Shown here one piece after another: positions 1-6,219 of a stretch of 7,542 bases of DNA. The stretch comes from Acidobacteriota bacterium (GTDB lineage Bacteria; Planctomycetota; Phycisphaerae; WQYP01; JAJZKJ01). The translations under genes were made by a program, and so were the position numbers. The stretch is from NCBI GenBank assembly GCA_021804195.1, contig JAJZKJ010000097.1:1-7542 (forward strand). The letters are read 5' to 3'. The notes under the pieces are model-generated. The model was not told the origin of the DNA, did not search any database, and was given only the letters and a program-made list of their open reading frames with translations. Each line of letters starts with the position of its first letter. The first letter of the stretch is position 1.

Positions 1-1
1 C

Positions 2-1699
2 GTCAGCAGCAGCAAACCCACCAGCACGGATTCCGGCTATCTTCTGCTGGCGATGGGTGAAGCTGGAACGGTCGCGGCGGCTTTGGGATTGCTGGTGCTG
101 GCGGTTAGCGCCGATTCCTTGAATTTTAGCGCCATGGCCGCAGCGGCGCCGACCTTGAGCACTTTCGCCCGCTGGGCGGTCTTTCTATTAACTTTTTTAG
201 GCTTCGGCGTAAAAGCCGGTCTGATGCCGGTGAATTTCTGGGTGCCGCGGGCTTATGCGGCGGCGCCGCGGGCGTTCGCGCCTGTCCTGGCGGGAGCCAC
301 GTTGAATCTCGGCTTGTATGGAATCATGCGGGTGAACGCCGCCCTTCTCCCCGCGTCGTTGGTTGGCCCCGGAATAGTCGTTCTCGTGGTCGGAACACTC
401 TCTGCCGTCGGGGGAATACTCTATGCCACCACCGACCAGGATCTGAAAATCATGCTGGCGCACAGTTCGATCGAAAATGTGGGCATCATCGTGGCGGGTT
501 TCGGTGCGGGGATGGTCTTTGTCGCCACCCGCCATCCGGCGCTGGCGGCCATCGCTTTTGCCGCGGCGCTGTATCATCTGCTCAATCATTCGCTTTATAA
601 AACGCTGCTATTCTGCGGCGCCGGCGCGGTTGAAACGCAAACCGGTACGTGCGACATGGACCAACTCGGCGGCCTGATCCAAGGGATGCCGCTGACCGCA
701 TTGGCCTTTCTGATCGGCACGCTTTCCATCGCCGCCCTTCCCCCCTTTAACGGTTTCGTCAGCGAATGGCTTACCTTGCAAGCCATGCTGCGTTCGGCGG
801 AGCTATCGTCCACAGCCGTGAAAATCGTTTTCGCGTTGTGCGGGGCGGGATTGGCGCTTACGGCGGCGCTGGCGGTAACCTGCTTCGTAAAAGTATTCGC
901 GATGAGTTTTCTGGGCATGCGGCGATTGCCTCCAGAGATCCCCGTACGCGAACCGTCCGCCCGAGTGCTGGCGCCGATGTTTATCCTCGCGGCGTTATGT
1001 TTCGGTTTCGGCGTTTTGCCGACGTATGTCATTCCAGCGCTGGATCGTGCCGTGCGTCCTCTGGCCGGCGCCAGCGCTGCCGCCGCCCTGGTCCCGCCGT
1101 TTTTTGCCGCCAATCCAGCGCATACCACGTTGCCAGTGGCGTTCGTCAAGGCTTTCCACCCAATCGGCGCCCAGGTCGGCCAGCACATCTTGCCCGGGCG
1201 CGGCTTGGTGGTCCTGCATCGCGGTTCAGCCGCCAATCCGGTGGTTTTCGCGATGTCCACTTCCTATATGCTGATCGTGCTGGTGGGTTTGCTGCTGCTG
1301 ACGTATGGGGTGATCCGTCTGGGGCTGACGCGCCGCCGACGCCTTATCCGGCGGGCCTGCTGGGATGGTGGTATCCGCCGCCTGCTGCCGGAGATGACCT
1401 ACACGGCGACAGGCTTCTCCAATCCGGTCCGCGTGATTTTCGACGCCGTGTTCCGTCCCACCACCGTCGAAGACACCCGCGAAACCGTGGCCGAACATTT
1501 CCGCACCGCCATCCGGCGCGAAAAACAGCGTGTGCATGTGATGGATCGTCTGGTGCTGGAACCCGTCCGGCATACAGCACTGAAACTGGCGGCAAAGTTG
1601 GCCGCGATGCACCATGGTCGCATCAACGCCTATGCCACCTATGTGCTGCTGGCGCTCCTGGCGGCCCTGACGATTGCATTGCTGGGACGGGGCTTATAA
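2..1699 (+). CDS. hyfB: HyfB-like hydrogenase-4 / proton-translocating membrane subunit (5' partial)
   Basis: This is an integral membrane protein of the NuoL/M/N–Mrp antiporter superfamily, HyfB branch. HyfB is the ion-pumping arm of group 4 hydrogenase or formate hydrogenlyase-like complexes. The frame is open from nt 2; the ATG at 53 lies inside the protein because the residues before it (SGYLLLA) continue the membrane segment. About 565 residues are visible. HyfB proteins are usually about 670 residues, so roughly 100 are missing. Visible landmarks, numbered from nt 2: KAGLMP at 71-76, LYKTLLFCGAGAV around 198-210, the loop after it (TQTGTCDMDQLGGL), and a HyfB-type C-terminus from about 453 (CWDGG, then EMTYTATGFSNPVR) ending in a last membrane helix. 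The family His in the KAGxxPxH motif is Asn (residue 78), and the Lys expected in the next helix is also Asn (residue 102). It could be a HyfB-like paralogue of a related complex rather than a true hydrogenase subunit. A terminator 25 nt downstream marks the end of its transcript. Confidence 0.82.
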   Translation, partial: VSSSKPTSTDSGYLLLAMGEAGTVAAALGLLVLAVSADSLNFSAMAAAAPTLSTFARWAVFLLTFLGFGVKAGLMPVNFWVPRAYAAAPRAFAPVLAGATLNLGLYGIMRVNAALLPASLVGPGIVVLVVGTLSAVGGILYATTDQDLKIMLAHSSIENVGIIVAGFGAGMVFVATRHPALAAIAFAAALYHLLNHSLYKTLLFCGAGAVETQTGTCDMDQLGGLIQGMPLTALAFLIGTLSIAALPPFNGFVSEWLTLQAMLRSAELSSTAVKIVFALCGAGLALTAALAVTCFVKVFAMSFLGMRRLPPEIPVREPSARVLAPMFILAALCFGFGVLPTYVIPALDRAVRPLAGASAAAALVPPFFAANPAHTTLPVAFVKAFHPIGAQVGQHILPGRGLVVLHRGSAANPVVFAMSTSYMLIVLVGLLLLTYGVIRLGLTRRRRLIRRACWDGGIRRLLPEMTYTATGFSNPVRVIFDAVFRPTTVEDTRETVAEHFRTAIRREKQRVHVMDRLVLEPVRHTALKLAAKLAAMHHGRINAYATYVLLALLAALTIALLGRGL

Positions 1700-1723
1700 C
1701 TACCAGCATTCAGTCGCTCATGC

Positions 1724-1749
1724 CCTGCGGGCAACTGCCGCAGGTTTTT
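1724..1749 (+). terminator. Rho-independent terminator after hyfB
   Basis: A perfect 7-bp GC-rich stem (CCTGCGG at 1724-1730 with CCGCAGG at 1738-1744, 7-nt loop) is followed at once by TTTTT (1745-1749). It lies 25 nt after the hyfB-like stop codon and is oriented to end plus-strand transcription. The reverse strand has no T-run after the stem, so it is probably one-directional. Confidence 0.8.
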
Positions 1750-1890
1750 GACCAACTTTCGCGCTTCGGGTGAATTTTCCGGGATGTTTACGTTTCGCGG
1801 GAGGCAAAAGCCCCGCCAATCCGGGGTGGACGGCGCGAAAACCGCTGTAGCGCAGACCTACCCCCTTGTTCTTTCCGACGTGACTGGGCC

Positions 1891-2082
1891 ATACTGATAC
1901 GGAGCTACCGGCGACGTAAGCGGCGCTTCAAGAACGGCCAGTGGCGCAGCTACTACGGCGTGGTGGAGAGCCGCTGCGTGCTTCGCGGACCGCCGATGGT
2001 GGCGTGGGCATCGGAACGCGATGCTGGCGACAGACCGCGCCCGGTGGTGAAAGCACCGCGCTTCAACGCGGTGAACCGATGA
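1891..2082 (+). pseudogene. N-terminal remnant resembling an IS4/IS1634-type transposase
   Basis: The plus frame through 1891-2082 reads ILIRSYRRRKRRFKNGQWR, then YYGVVESRCVLRGPPMVAW, before a TGA at 2080-2082. A basic start, a K/NG turn, an aromatic strand and a VESxR…RGP…VAW pattern match the first 40 or so residues of IS4/IS1634-like transposases, as I recall that family. No catalytic domain follows, and there is no ATG at the expected start: the codon there is ATA (1891-1893), with CTG next. I read it as a leftover 5' fragment of an old insertion sequence. The family call rests on pattern memory, and a chance open frame in GC-rich DNA is possible. Nothing in 1750-1890 could be assigned to a gene or a clear insertion-sequence end. 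Confidence 0.35.
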
Positions 2083-2277
2083 AAGGAAGAAAGTATAATT
2101 AAGTCTTATCCGCGCTATCTCGGTGACGGCCGATGCATCGTTCGCGGTCAGTTTACCGATGGCACGTACCTAAACGTCGTTTATATCTTCAGTCCAGCGG
2201 ACGTGCTATTTGTGATCCACGCCCGTCCCTTGACGGACCGGGAGAAGCGCCGCGTACGGCACGGCAGACGCAGATGA
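2083..2277 (+). pseudogene. C-terminal remnant of a small toxin-like protein (BrnT/DUF4258-like fold suspected)
   Basis: After the TGA at 2080-2082 the same frame stays open to a TGA at 2275-2277. From nt 2107 it reads YPRYLGDGRCIVRGQFTDG, then TYLNVVYIFSPADVLFVIH and ARPLTDREKRR, with a basic tail. A glycine-rich strand, two hydrophobic strands and a final ARPxTxxEKRR helix are typical of the C-terminal half of small RNase-type toxins (the ISARxAT…E ending of BrnT is the closest I know). No start codon precedes the conserved part, so the 5' end is missing. Its stop overlaps the next ATG as ATGA (2274-2277), the usual spacing of a toxin-antitoxin pair, which supports the pairing. The exact family is uncertain. 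Confidence 0.45.
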
Positions 2278-2415
2278 AACGAGTGCTGCGAAAAGCCTAC
2301 GATCAGATGACCGCGAAGGAGCTTGCCGCGGCCACCAGGCGTTAAGATCGGTAGTTTATCGACGCCCTCGGGAAGCCCTTCCCATCGGCCCAGCGGGCAG
2401 TACACCGGCGGGTCG
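2274..2415 (+). pseudogene. Antitoxin-like gene broken by two in-frame stop codons
   Basis: The ATG at 2274 overlaps the stop of the toxin-like remnant by 4 nt. It starts a 23-residue peptide, MKRVLRKAYDQMTAKELAAA then TRR, ending at TAA 2343-2345. The same frame continues past this stop as DR, a second stop (TAG 2352-2354), then FIDALGKPFPSAQRAVHRRVA up to about 2415. The joined pattern YDxMTAxELAxATRxxDRxF(I/V)…GKP…PxxxRA matches a small antitoxin family I recall, where the segment is TREFDREF(I/V)ADTFGxPxTPxxRA. On that comparison both stops are base substitutions (Phe and Glu codons changed), with no frameshift. Homology ends at about 2413-2415, where the opposite-strand nucleotidyltransferase homology begins. 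I infer a dead, 3'-truncated antitoxin. Confidence 0.5.
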
Positions 2416-2529
2416 CGTGGCACGTGGCTCACCCGGCAAACTCGACGCGATTGAGCCGATAACCATGTACGCGGCACCGTTGCCTTTGAGGGTTTCGACA
2501 ACCCGTTTCAGTAACTCCGGTTGTGACAT
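2356..2529 (-). pseudogene. Truncated minimal nucleotidyltransferase (N-terminal fragment)
   Basis: The minus-strand ATG at 2529 opens a 57-residue frame, too short to stand out in an ORF scan: MSQPELLKRVVETLKGNGAA, then YMVIGSIASSLPGEPRATR. This is the start of a small nucleotidyltransferase. The pattern (helix, hydrophobic strand, GSxASS, GEPRATR) normally leads straight into DIDLVI, which holds the metal-binding Asp pair. Here homology stops after Arg39 (nt 2413). Eighteen unrelated residues follow to a TAA at 2356-2358, so the catalytic aspartates and the rest of the domain are absent. Family members are generally well over 100 residues. The ATG lies inside the last codons of the upstream small gene (22-nt overlap), which implies translational coupling in the intact ancestor. 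The fragment cannot be an active transferase. Confidence 0.7.
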
Positions 2530-2765
2530 TTGGCCAGCCGGTCCGGGAAAATCCGGTGTAATTGGGTCTCGGTTCGCTGCGGAAAGCGGCGCCGGAGCCT
2601 TTGCATGAACAACGCTCTGCTGAACTCCGACAGCTCAAATGCCTTCAACAACCGAGCTTCTGGGGACATTCGCCGGAGCGTCTGAATGTACAGTCGATGC
2701 TTTCGCCGCGGCTTCGGATCTATTGGTGACAGTAGACTTCGGTGCACCGACCGCTTCACGCCCAC
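2508..2765 (-). CDS. Small CHNRxY-type protein of unknown function, partner of the nucleotidyltransferase
   Basis: The conserved part reads LRRMSPEARLLKAFELSEF, then SRALFMQRLRRRFPQ, and ends in RLAKCHNRSY. I recognise a small helical family: an LRRMxPxxRLxxAFELSE start, an RRR(H/F)P turn, and a C-terminal RLxxCHNRNY tail. It is commonly encoded just upstream of a small nucleotidyltransferase, as here. I know of no established function. The open frame can begin at a GTG (2763-2765), immediately after the ATPase stop, but I see no good ribosome binding site. Family members usually start nearer the IDPK segment, where the codon is ATA. The start may therefore have decayed, or translation may be coupled to the ATPase stop. 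Its 3' end overlaps the nucleotidyltransferase start by 22 nt. Because its partner is truncated, the gene may be on the way to loss. Confidence 0.62.
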   Translation of the reverse strand: MGVKRSVHRSLLSPIDPKPRRKHRLYIQTLRRMSPEARLLKAFELSEFSRALFMQRLRRRFPQRTETQLHRIFPDRLAKCHNRSY

Positions 2766-2767
2766 CG

Positions 2768-5293
2768 CTATAGTTTCACATACCTTAGCCGCAGGGCATT
2801 GGTCACCACGGACAGGGAGCTGCAGCTCATGGCCGCGGCCGCGAGGATGGGGCTTAACCGCAGGTGCAGCAGCGGATAGAATACGCCCGCCGCAATGGGA
2901 ATCCCCAGGCCGTTGTACATGAAGGCGAACCAGAGATTTTGTCGAATATTGCCCATGACGCGGCCGCTTAATTGTCGGGCGCGGACCAGGCCGCCTAATT
3001 CACCACGCAGCAGCGTAACGCCGGCGCTGGCGATGGCCACGTCTGTTCCGGTGCCCATGGCAATGCCGACATCCGCCTGGGCCAGGGCCGGGGCGTCGTT
3101 GATGCCGTCACCGGCCATCGCCACTTTGCGGCCCTCGGCTTGCAACCGGCGGATGACTTCATGCTTCTGAGCTGGCAGCACCTGCGCTTCCACTTCGTTT
3201 ATACCAAGTTGCCGAGCCACCGCCTGCGCGGTTACGGAATTATCACCGGTAATCATCACGATGCGCAACCCCTGGGCCTGCAGTTGGCCGATTATGGCCG
3301 GTGCTTGCGGGCGAAGGGGATCGGCCACGCCGATGTAGCCGACCGCGACGCCATTAACGGCAACAAACATGACGGTCTGGCCTTGCTGGCGCAGCGCATC
3401 AGCCACCTGCCGGGCTTGACCTAATTCGACTTTCAAATCCATCATCAAAGCCGTATTGCCAATGGCCACCGTCTGGCCCTGCAGGGTGCCCACCACTCCC
3501 TTGCCGCTGTAGGATTGAAAGTTGCTCGCGGCAGGCAGGGGCAGTCGGCGATCCTGGGCCGCCCGCACGATTGACGCCGCCAGCGGATGTTCGCTGCCCC
3601 GTTCCAGCGCCGCGGCCAGGGTCAGCAGGCGCGACTCATCCAGGTTCGCCAGCGGATGCAGCGCCACAACCCGCGGCTTACCTTCGGTGAGCGTGCCGGT
3701 TTTATCCAGGGCGATGGTGTCGATTTTTTCCAGGCGCTCCAGTACTTCGGCGTTTTTGATCAGAATGCCAGCCTTCGCCGCCCGCCCGACGCCCACCATG
3801 ATCGACATGGGCGTAGCCAATCCCAGGGCGCAGGGGCAGGCGATAACCACCACCGCCACCGCGCTGACCAGGGCATAGGCCAAGGACGGGGCGGGGCCGA
3901 AAATCGCCCAGCCGACGAAGGTAAGCGCGGCGCAGAGCACCACCGCTGGCACAAAAATGCCGGCGACGGAATCGGCTAAACGCTGAATGGGCGCCCGGCT
4001 GCGCTGGGCCTGGGCGACCAGTTCTACGATTTGGGCCAGCAGCGTGTCAGCGCCAACTTTTTTCGCCTCAATCAACAGGCCGCCCGTTCCGTTGATGGTG
4101 GCGCCGATGACCGTATCACCCGGGCCCTTGGCGACGGGAACCGGCTCTCCGGAGATCATCGATTCATCGACCGTGCTGGCGCCTTCCAGCACTACGGCAT
4201 CCACCGGAATTTTTTCACCGGGTCGGACCCGCAATGGGTCGCCCACACGAACGTCCTCCAGCGGCACATCGGTTTCAGTGCCGCTGGAATCCACCCGCCG
4301 CGCCATGCGTGGCGACAAATCCAGCAGTTCGCGGATCGCCGCCCCCGTTTTGCCGCGGGCCTTTAACTCCAAAACCTGCCCCAGCAGCACCAATACGGTG
4401 ATCGCGGCGGCGGCTTCAAAGTAAGTGGCTACCACGCCGGACTGGCTGCGAAAGCCGCTCGGAAATAGTCCCGGAAACAGCGTCGCCGCCACGCTGTAGG
4501 CGAACGCCACGCCTACGCCCAGGCTGATAAGCGTGAACATATTCAAATTCCAGTTACGCACCGACCGCCCCGCCCGCACCCAGAACGGCCAGCCGCACCA
4601 GAGCGCCACGGGCGTGGACAGAATCAGGTTCACCCCATTCACCCAGCTAGCTTTATCCAGACTCGCCACCCGAAAGTCCGCCAGCATTCCAAGAGTCACC
4701 ACCGGAATGGTCAGGATCAGCCCAATCCAGAACCGCCGGGACATATCGCGCAGCTCGGGGTTTTCCCACCGGGGCGAGTCGCCTACGGAGACCGGTTCGC
4801 CGGCTCCGGCGGACCGCGATGCCGCCATCGGCTCCAAGGCCATGCCGCACTTGGGGCAAGTACCGGGAGCGTCGCGAATGATTTCCGGGTCCATCGGACA
4901 GGTATATTGCAGCCGGGCCGGCGGCGCGGCCGGTGCCGCCAATTCCAGCGCCATGCCACATTTAGGACAGGCCCCCGGGGTGTCGCTGATTACCTCCGGG
5001 TCCATCGGACAAAGGTACTTTCCTTGGGACGCCGACCGGGCGGCGGGCGTAGCCCGAGGCGTCGGGGAAGCGCCGAGGGGCTCGGCGGAGCAGCAAGCCA
5101 TGGGCACAGAAGCACGCGCCGCCACATACCGCTGTGGGTTGGCTTGAAATTTCGCCAGGCAGCCCTTGCCGCAGAAATAATACGTGACGCTTTCATATAC
5201 GGCTGACCCGGCCGCCTTTTCCGGCTGAACTTTCATACCGCAAACGGGATCAACGGGCACTGCCGCATGGGTTTCATTGGTAACGCGATCCAT
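2768..5293 (-). CDS. copA: Cu+-exporting P1B-type ATPase with YHS and two heavy-metal-binding modules
   Basis: An 841-residue inner-membrane pump that uses ATP to move Cu+ out of the cytoplasm. N-terminal domains: YHS (about 13-58, PVCGM at 16-20, YFCGKGC at 39-45) and two heavy-metal-binding repeats (about 93-118 and 130-155, each CPMDPE…CPKCGM). The usual HMA (CxxC) domain is absent. The catalytic core is complete: SGE 381-383 (actuator), CPC 486-488, DKTGT 530-534 with phosphorylated Asp530, SEHPLA 567-572, TGDN 682-685 and GDGIND 728-733. CPC, YN (793-794) and MSCSS (822-826) are the known membrane signature of Cu+ pumps (P1B-1), which favours Cu+ (or Ag+) over Zn or Cd. The ATG at 5293 is set by AGAGGAG at 5301-5307. 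The gene lies 96 nt after vapC and 2 nt before the CHNRSY gene. No copper chaperone or regulator gene is in the window. Confidence 0.95.
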   Translation of the reverse strand: MDRVTNETHAAVPVDPVCGMKVQPEKAAGSAVYESVTYYFCGKGCLAKFQANPQRYVAARASVPMACCSAEPLGASPTPRATPAARSASQGKYLCPMDPEVISDTPGACPKCGMALELAAPAAPPARLQYTCPMDPEIIRDAPGTCPKCGMALEPMAASRSAGAGEPVSVGDSPRWENPELRDMSRRFWIGLILTIPVVTLGMLADFRVASLDKASWVNGVNLILSTPVALWCGWPFWVRAGRSVRNWNLNMFTLISLGVGVAFAYSVAATLFPGLFPSGFRSQSGVVATYFEAAAAITVLVLLGQVLELKARGKTGAAIRELLDLSPRMARRVDSSGTETDVPLEDVRVGDPLRVRPGEKIPVDAVVLEGASTVDESMISGEPVPVAKGPGDTVIGATINGTGGLLIEAKKVGADTLLAQIVELVAQAQRSRAPIQRLADSVAGIFVPAVVLCAALTFVGWAIFGPAPSLAYALVSAVAVVVIACPCALGLATPMSIMVGVGRAAKAGILIKNAEVLERLEKIDTIALDKTGTLTEGKPRVVALHPLANLDESRLLTLAAALERGSEHPLAASIVRAAQDRRLPLPAASNFQSYSGKGVVGTLQGQTVAIGNTALMMDLKVELGQARQVADALRQQGQTVMFVAVNGVAVGYIGVADPLRPQAPAIIGQLQAQGLRIVMITGDNSVTAQAVARQLGINEVEAQVLPAQKHEVIRRLQAEGRKVAMAGDGINDAPALAQADVGIAMGTGTDVAIASAGVTLLRGELGGLVRARQLSGRVMGNIRQNLWFAFMYNGLGIPIAAGVFYPLLHLRLSPILAAAAMSCSSLSVVTNALRLRYVKL
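4829..5017 (-). repeat. Duplicated heavy-metal-binding module inside copA
   Basis: Two 26-residue copies (encoded by 4940-5017 and 4829-4906, period 111 nt) share the frame Y-x-CPMDPE-(V/I)I-x-D-(T/A)[12 protein letters not shown]. The stretch ccgggtccatcgga is identical in both copies at the DNA level, while third positions elsewhere differ. This suggests an older tandem duplication held by selection. Each copy carries three Cys and two Met as likely metal ligands. The linker between the copies is Ala/Pro-rich. Confidence 0.85.
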
Positions 5294-5300
5294 TTGGTTG

Positions 5301-5320
5301 CTCCTCTGGCCTCGATTATA
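5301..5320 (-). promoter_or_regulatory. Candidate copA -10 box and strong ribosome binding site
   Basis: On the minus strand a perfect TATAAT (5315-5320) lies 22 nt before the copA ATG, and AGAGGAG (5301-5307) lies 7 nt before it. No good -35 hexamer is seen 16-19 nt upstream. The promoter would either need an activator or be a chance match. A start 6-8 nt after the -10 would give a leader of only about 15 nt, with the ribosome site at its 5' edge. The ribosome site is solid; the promoter is tentative. Confidence 0.45.
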
Positions 5321-5389
5321 GAATGGTCCACCGCCACCAGGCCGCGCTGTGGCCCGGGTCCTTGCGTCGCCAAAACCTCGAAATCCGGC

Positions 5390-5776
5390 TTAAACTTTGC
5401 GCACCGGCCCCGGATACCGCGCCACCACCGGATCAGCTGTAACGAGCGCCAGGCCCTCCACCGTGGCCTGCGCCACAAGAAGGCGATCGAAAGGGTCTCG
5501 GTGAATACCGGGTAAGGCGTCCGTGGCAAGGGCATGTTCGCTCGTGATCGGCATTTCCCGATAGCCGTTATCCAGCAAACCCCGCCGCAATATTCGCGGA
5601 TCGACCCGGAAGTCGCTGCGGCCAAGTTCGCGTTTGATGGCGATTTCCCAAAGACTTGCCGCGCTGAAAATCAACTCGTTGGCGGGATCTTCCAGCAACG
5701 CCGCCGCCGGACGCGAAAGCCGGGACGGCGCGCCGGCCGCCCAAAGCAACAGTTTAGTATCCAGCAGCAGTTTCAT
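5390..5776 (-). CDS. vapC: VapC-type PIN-domain ribonuclease toxin
   Basis: A 128-residue protein, the normal length for a VapC toxin. VapC proteins are Mg2+-dependent RNases that block translation by cutting tRNA or rRNA, and are held inactive by their antitoxin. The PIN acidic residues are in place: Asp6 in LLLDTK, Glu44 in SLWEIAIK, Asp94 in HRDPFDR (Asp97 beside it) and Asp115 in TADPVV. The segment GIHRDPFDRLLVAQA is typical of the subgroup paired with Phd/YefM antitoxins. The first motif has Lys8 where LLDTH is usual; this does not touch the acidic centre. The start ATG overlaps the vapB stop as ATGA (5773-5776), giving coupled translation. The RNA target cannot be told from sequence. 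Confidence 0.92.
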   Translation of the reverse strand: MKLLLDTKLLLWAAGAPSRLSRPAAALLEDPANELIFSAASLWEIAIKRELGRSDFRVDPRILRRGLLDNGYREMPITSEHALATDALPGIHRDPFDRLLVAQATVEGLALVTADPVVARYPGPVRKV

Positions 5777-6018
5777 GCGATTCCACCAAACCGTCGTTCG
5801 ATCTGGCCCCGGCCCATGCGATCAAAATCGTCGGGAACCGCCAGTTGCCCACGCAGAAAACCGAGGCGACGCACCCGGGGGCCTGAGGGGCTTTCCAGGG
5901 CGGTGACTTTCGCCACCGGTCGGCCCGCCTTGGCGATGATGAAAGGTTCTCCCCCGGCGGCCTGCTCAACCAGGCGCGAGAGGTGCGTTTTAGCTTGGTG
6001 TATGTTGATCATGCGCAT
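5773..6018 (-). CDS. vapB: Phd/YefM-type antitoxin of the VapBC pair
   Basis: An 81-residue antitoxin. The N-terminal part (MINIHQAKTHLSRLVEQA, then GEPFIIAKAGRPVAKV) is the Phd/YefM fold that dimerises and binds operator DNA. The C-terminal part (LGFLRGQLAVPDDFD) is the tail that wraps the PIN toxin and blocks its active site. Two starts are possible: ATG 6018 (MRMINI) and ATG 6012 (MINI). AAGGAG at 6025-6030 sits 6 nt from the first, which I prefer. It is the first gene of the minus-strand run vapB-vapC-copA and overlaps vapC by 4 nt. An inverted repeat over the promoter fits self-repression by VapB or the VapBC complex. Confidence 0.92.
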   Translation of the reverse strand: MRMINIHQAKTHLSRLVEQAAGGEPFIIAKAGRPVAKVTALESPSGPRVRRLGFLRGQLAVPDDFDRMGRGQIERRFGGIA

Positions 6019-6024
6019 CAGAAA

Positions 6025-6030
6025 CTCCTT
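6025..6030 (-). promoter_or_regulatory. Ribosome binding site deciding the vapB start
   Basis: AAGGAG on the minus strand, 6 nt before ATG 6018 and 12 nt before ATG 6012. The spacing favours the upstream start. Confidence 0.7.
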
Positions 6031-6032
6031 AG

Positions 6033-6048
6033 ACTAAGTTCGCTTAGT
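6033..6048. promoter_or_regulatory. Palindrome over the vapBC start site, probable operator
   Basis: A perfect inverted repeat ACTAAG-TTCG-CTTAGT (6033-6038 and 6043-6048). It extends to 8 bp with one G-T pair and overlaps the -10 box and presumed start site. Bound protein here would block RNA polymerase, as expected for Phd-type autorepression. It could also form a short hairpin at the 5' end of the mRNA. Confidence 0.6.
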
Positions 6049-6074
6049 TTAGTTCATCATGATAGTATAGTCAA
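6046..6074 (-). promoter_or_regulatory. Sigma70-type promoter of vapBC
   Basis: On the minus strand TTGACT (-35, 6069-6074) is separated by exactly 17 nt from TAAACT (-10, 6046-6051). The -35 matches 5/6 and the -10 matches 4/6 of the consensus. Transcription would start near 6039, about 20 nt before the vapB ATG, with the AAGGAG site (6025-6030) inside the leader. An alternative -10 in the AT-rich spacer (TATACT or TACTAT) lacks a matching -35. Confidence 0.65.
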
Positions 6075-6106
6075 GAACGCGGGACATGAAGATTTCTTGG
6101 CGGCGA

Positions 6107-6141
6107 CTGGTCGGCTTCCGCGGCATGAAGCGGCAGACCAG
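6107..6141. other. Imperfect inverted repeat upstream of the GNAT gene
   Basis: CTGGTC (6107-6112) pairs with GACCAG (6136-6141). Inside it CCGC (6118-6121) pairs with GCGG (6130-6133), with an uneven internal loop and an 8-nt apical loop. It lies in the roughly 145-nt gap between the vapB promoter and the GNAT start. It could be an operator or leader hairpin, or chance. No T-run follows on either strand, so it is not a terminator. Confidence 0.25.
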
Positions 6142-6219
6142 CTTTCCGCGGTAATGTTCAGCCCTCCCCCGAAAATGGTCCCGCCTATTTCGGTTGGGAT
6201 GGGAAGCAGGAGTCGAATT

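Noticed and set aside
766..1773. 335-codon plus-strand open frame
   Set aside because: Lies in another frame of the hyfB-like gene; low-complexity Arg/Pro/Gly-rich peptide with no recognisable fold. The hyfB frame has clear membrane helices and family motifs.
1811..1826. CCCCG-CCAATC-CGGGG hairpin
   Set aside because: Only 5 bp and without a T-run on either strand; not a terminator and no other role is evident.
2417..2608. 63-codon plus-strand open frame
   Set aside because: Antisense to the nucleotidyltransferase and CHNRSY genes, whose family patterns are clear on the minus strand.
4533..5147. Long plus-strand open frame opposite copA, and others over 2895-4424
   Set aside because: Antisense shadows of the copA gene caused by high GC at third positions; no family patterns.
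5233..5625. Minus-strand open frame bridging vapC and copA
   Set aside because: Out of frame with both real genes, and both show intact family motifs; the bridging peptide has none.
5983..6219. N-terminal extension of the GNAT frame
   Set aside because: Would overlap vapB and its promoter. The GTG at 6220 has a proper ribosome site and begins where the family fold begins.
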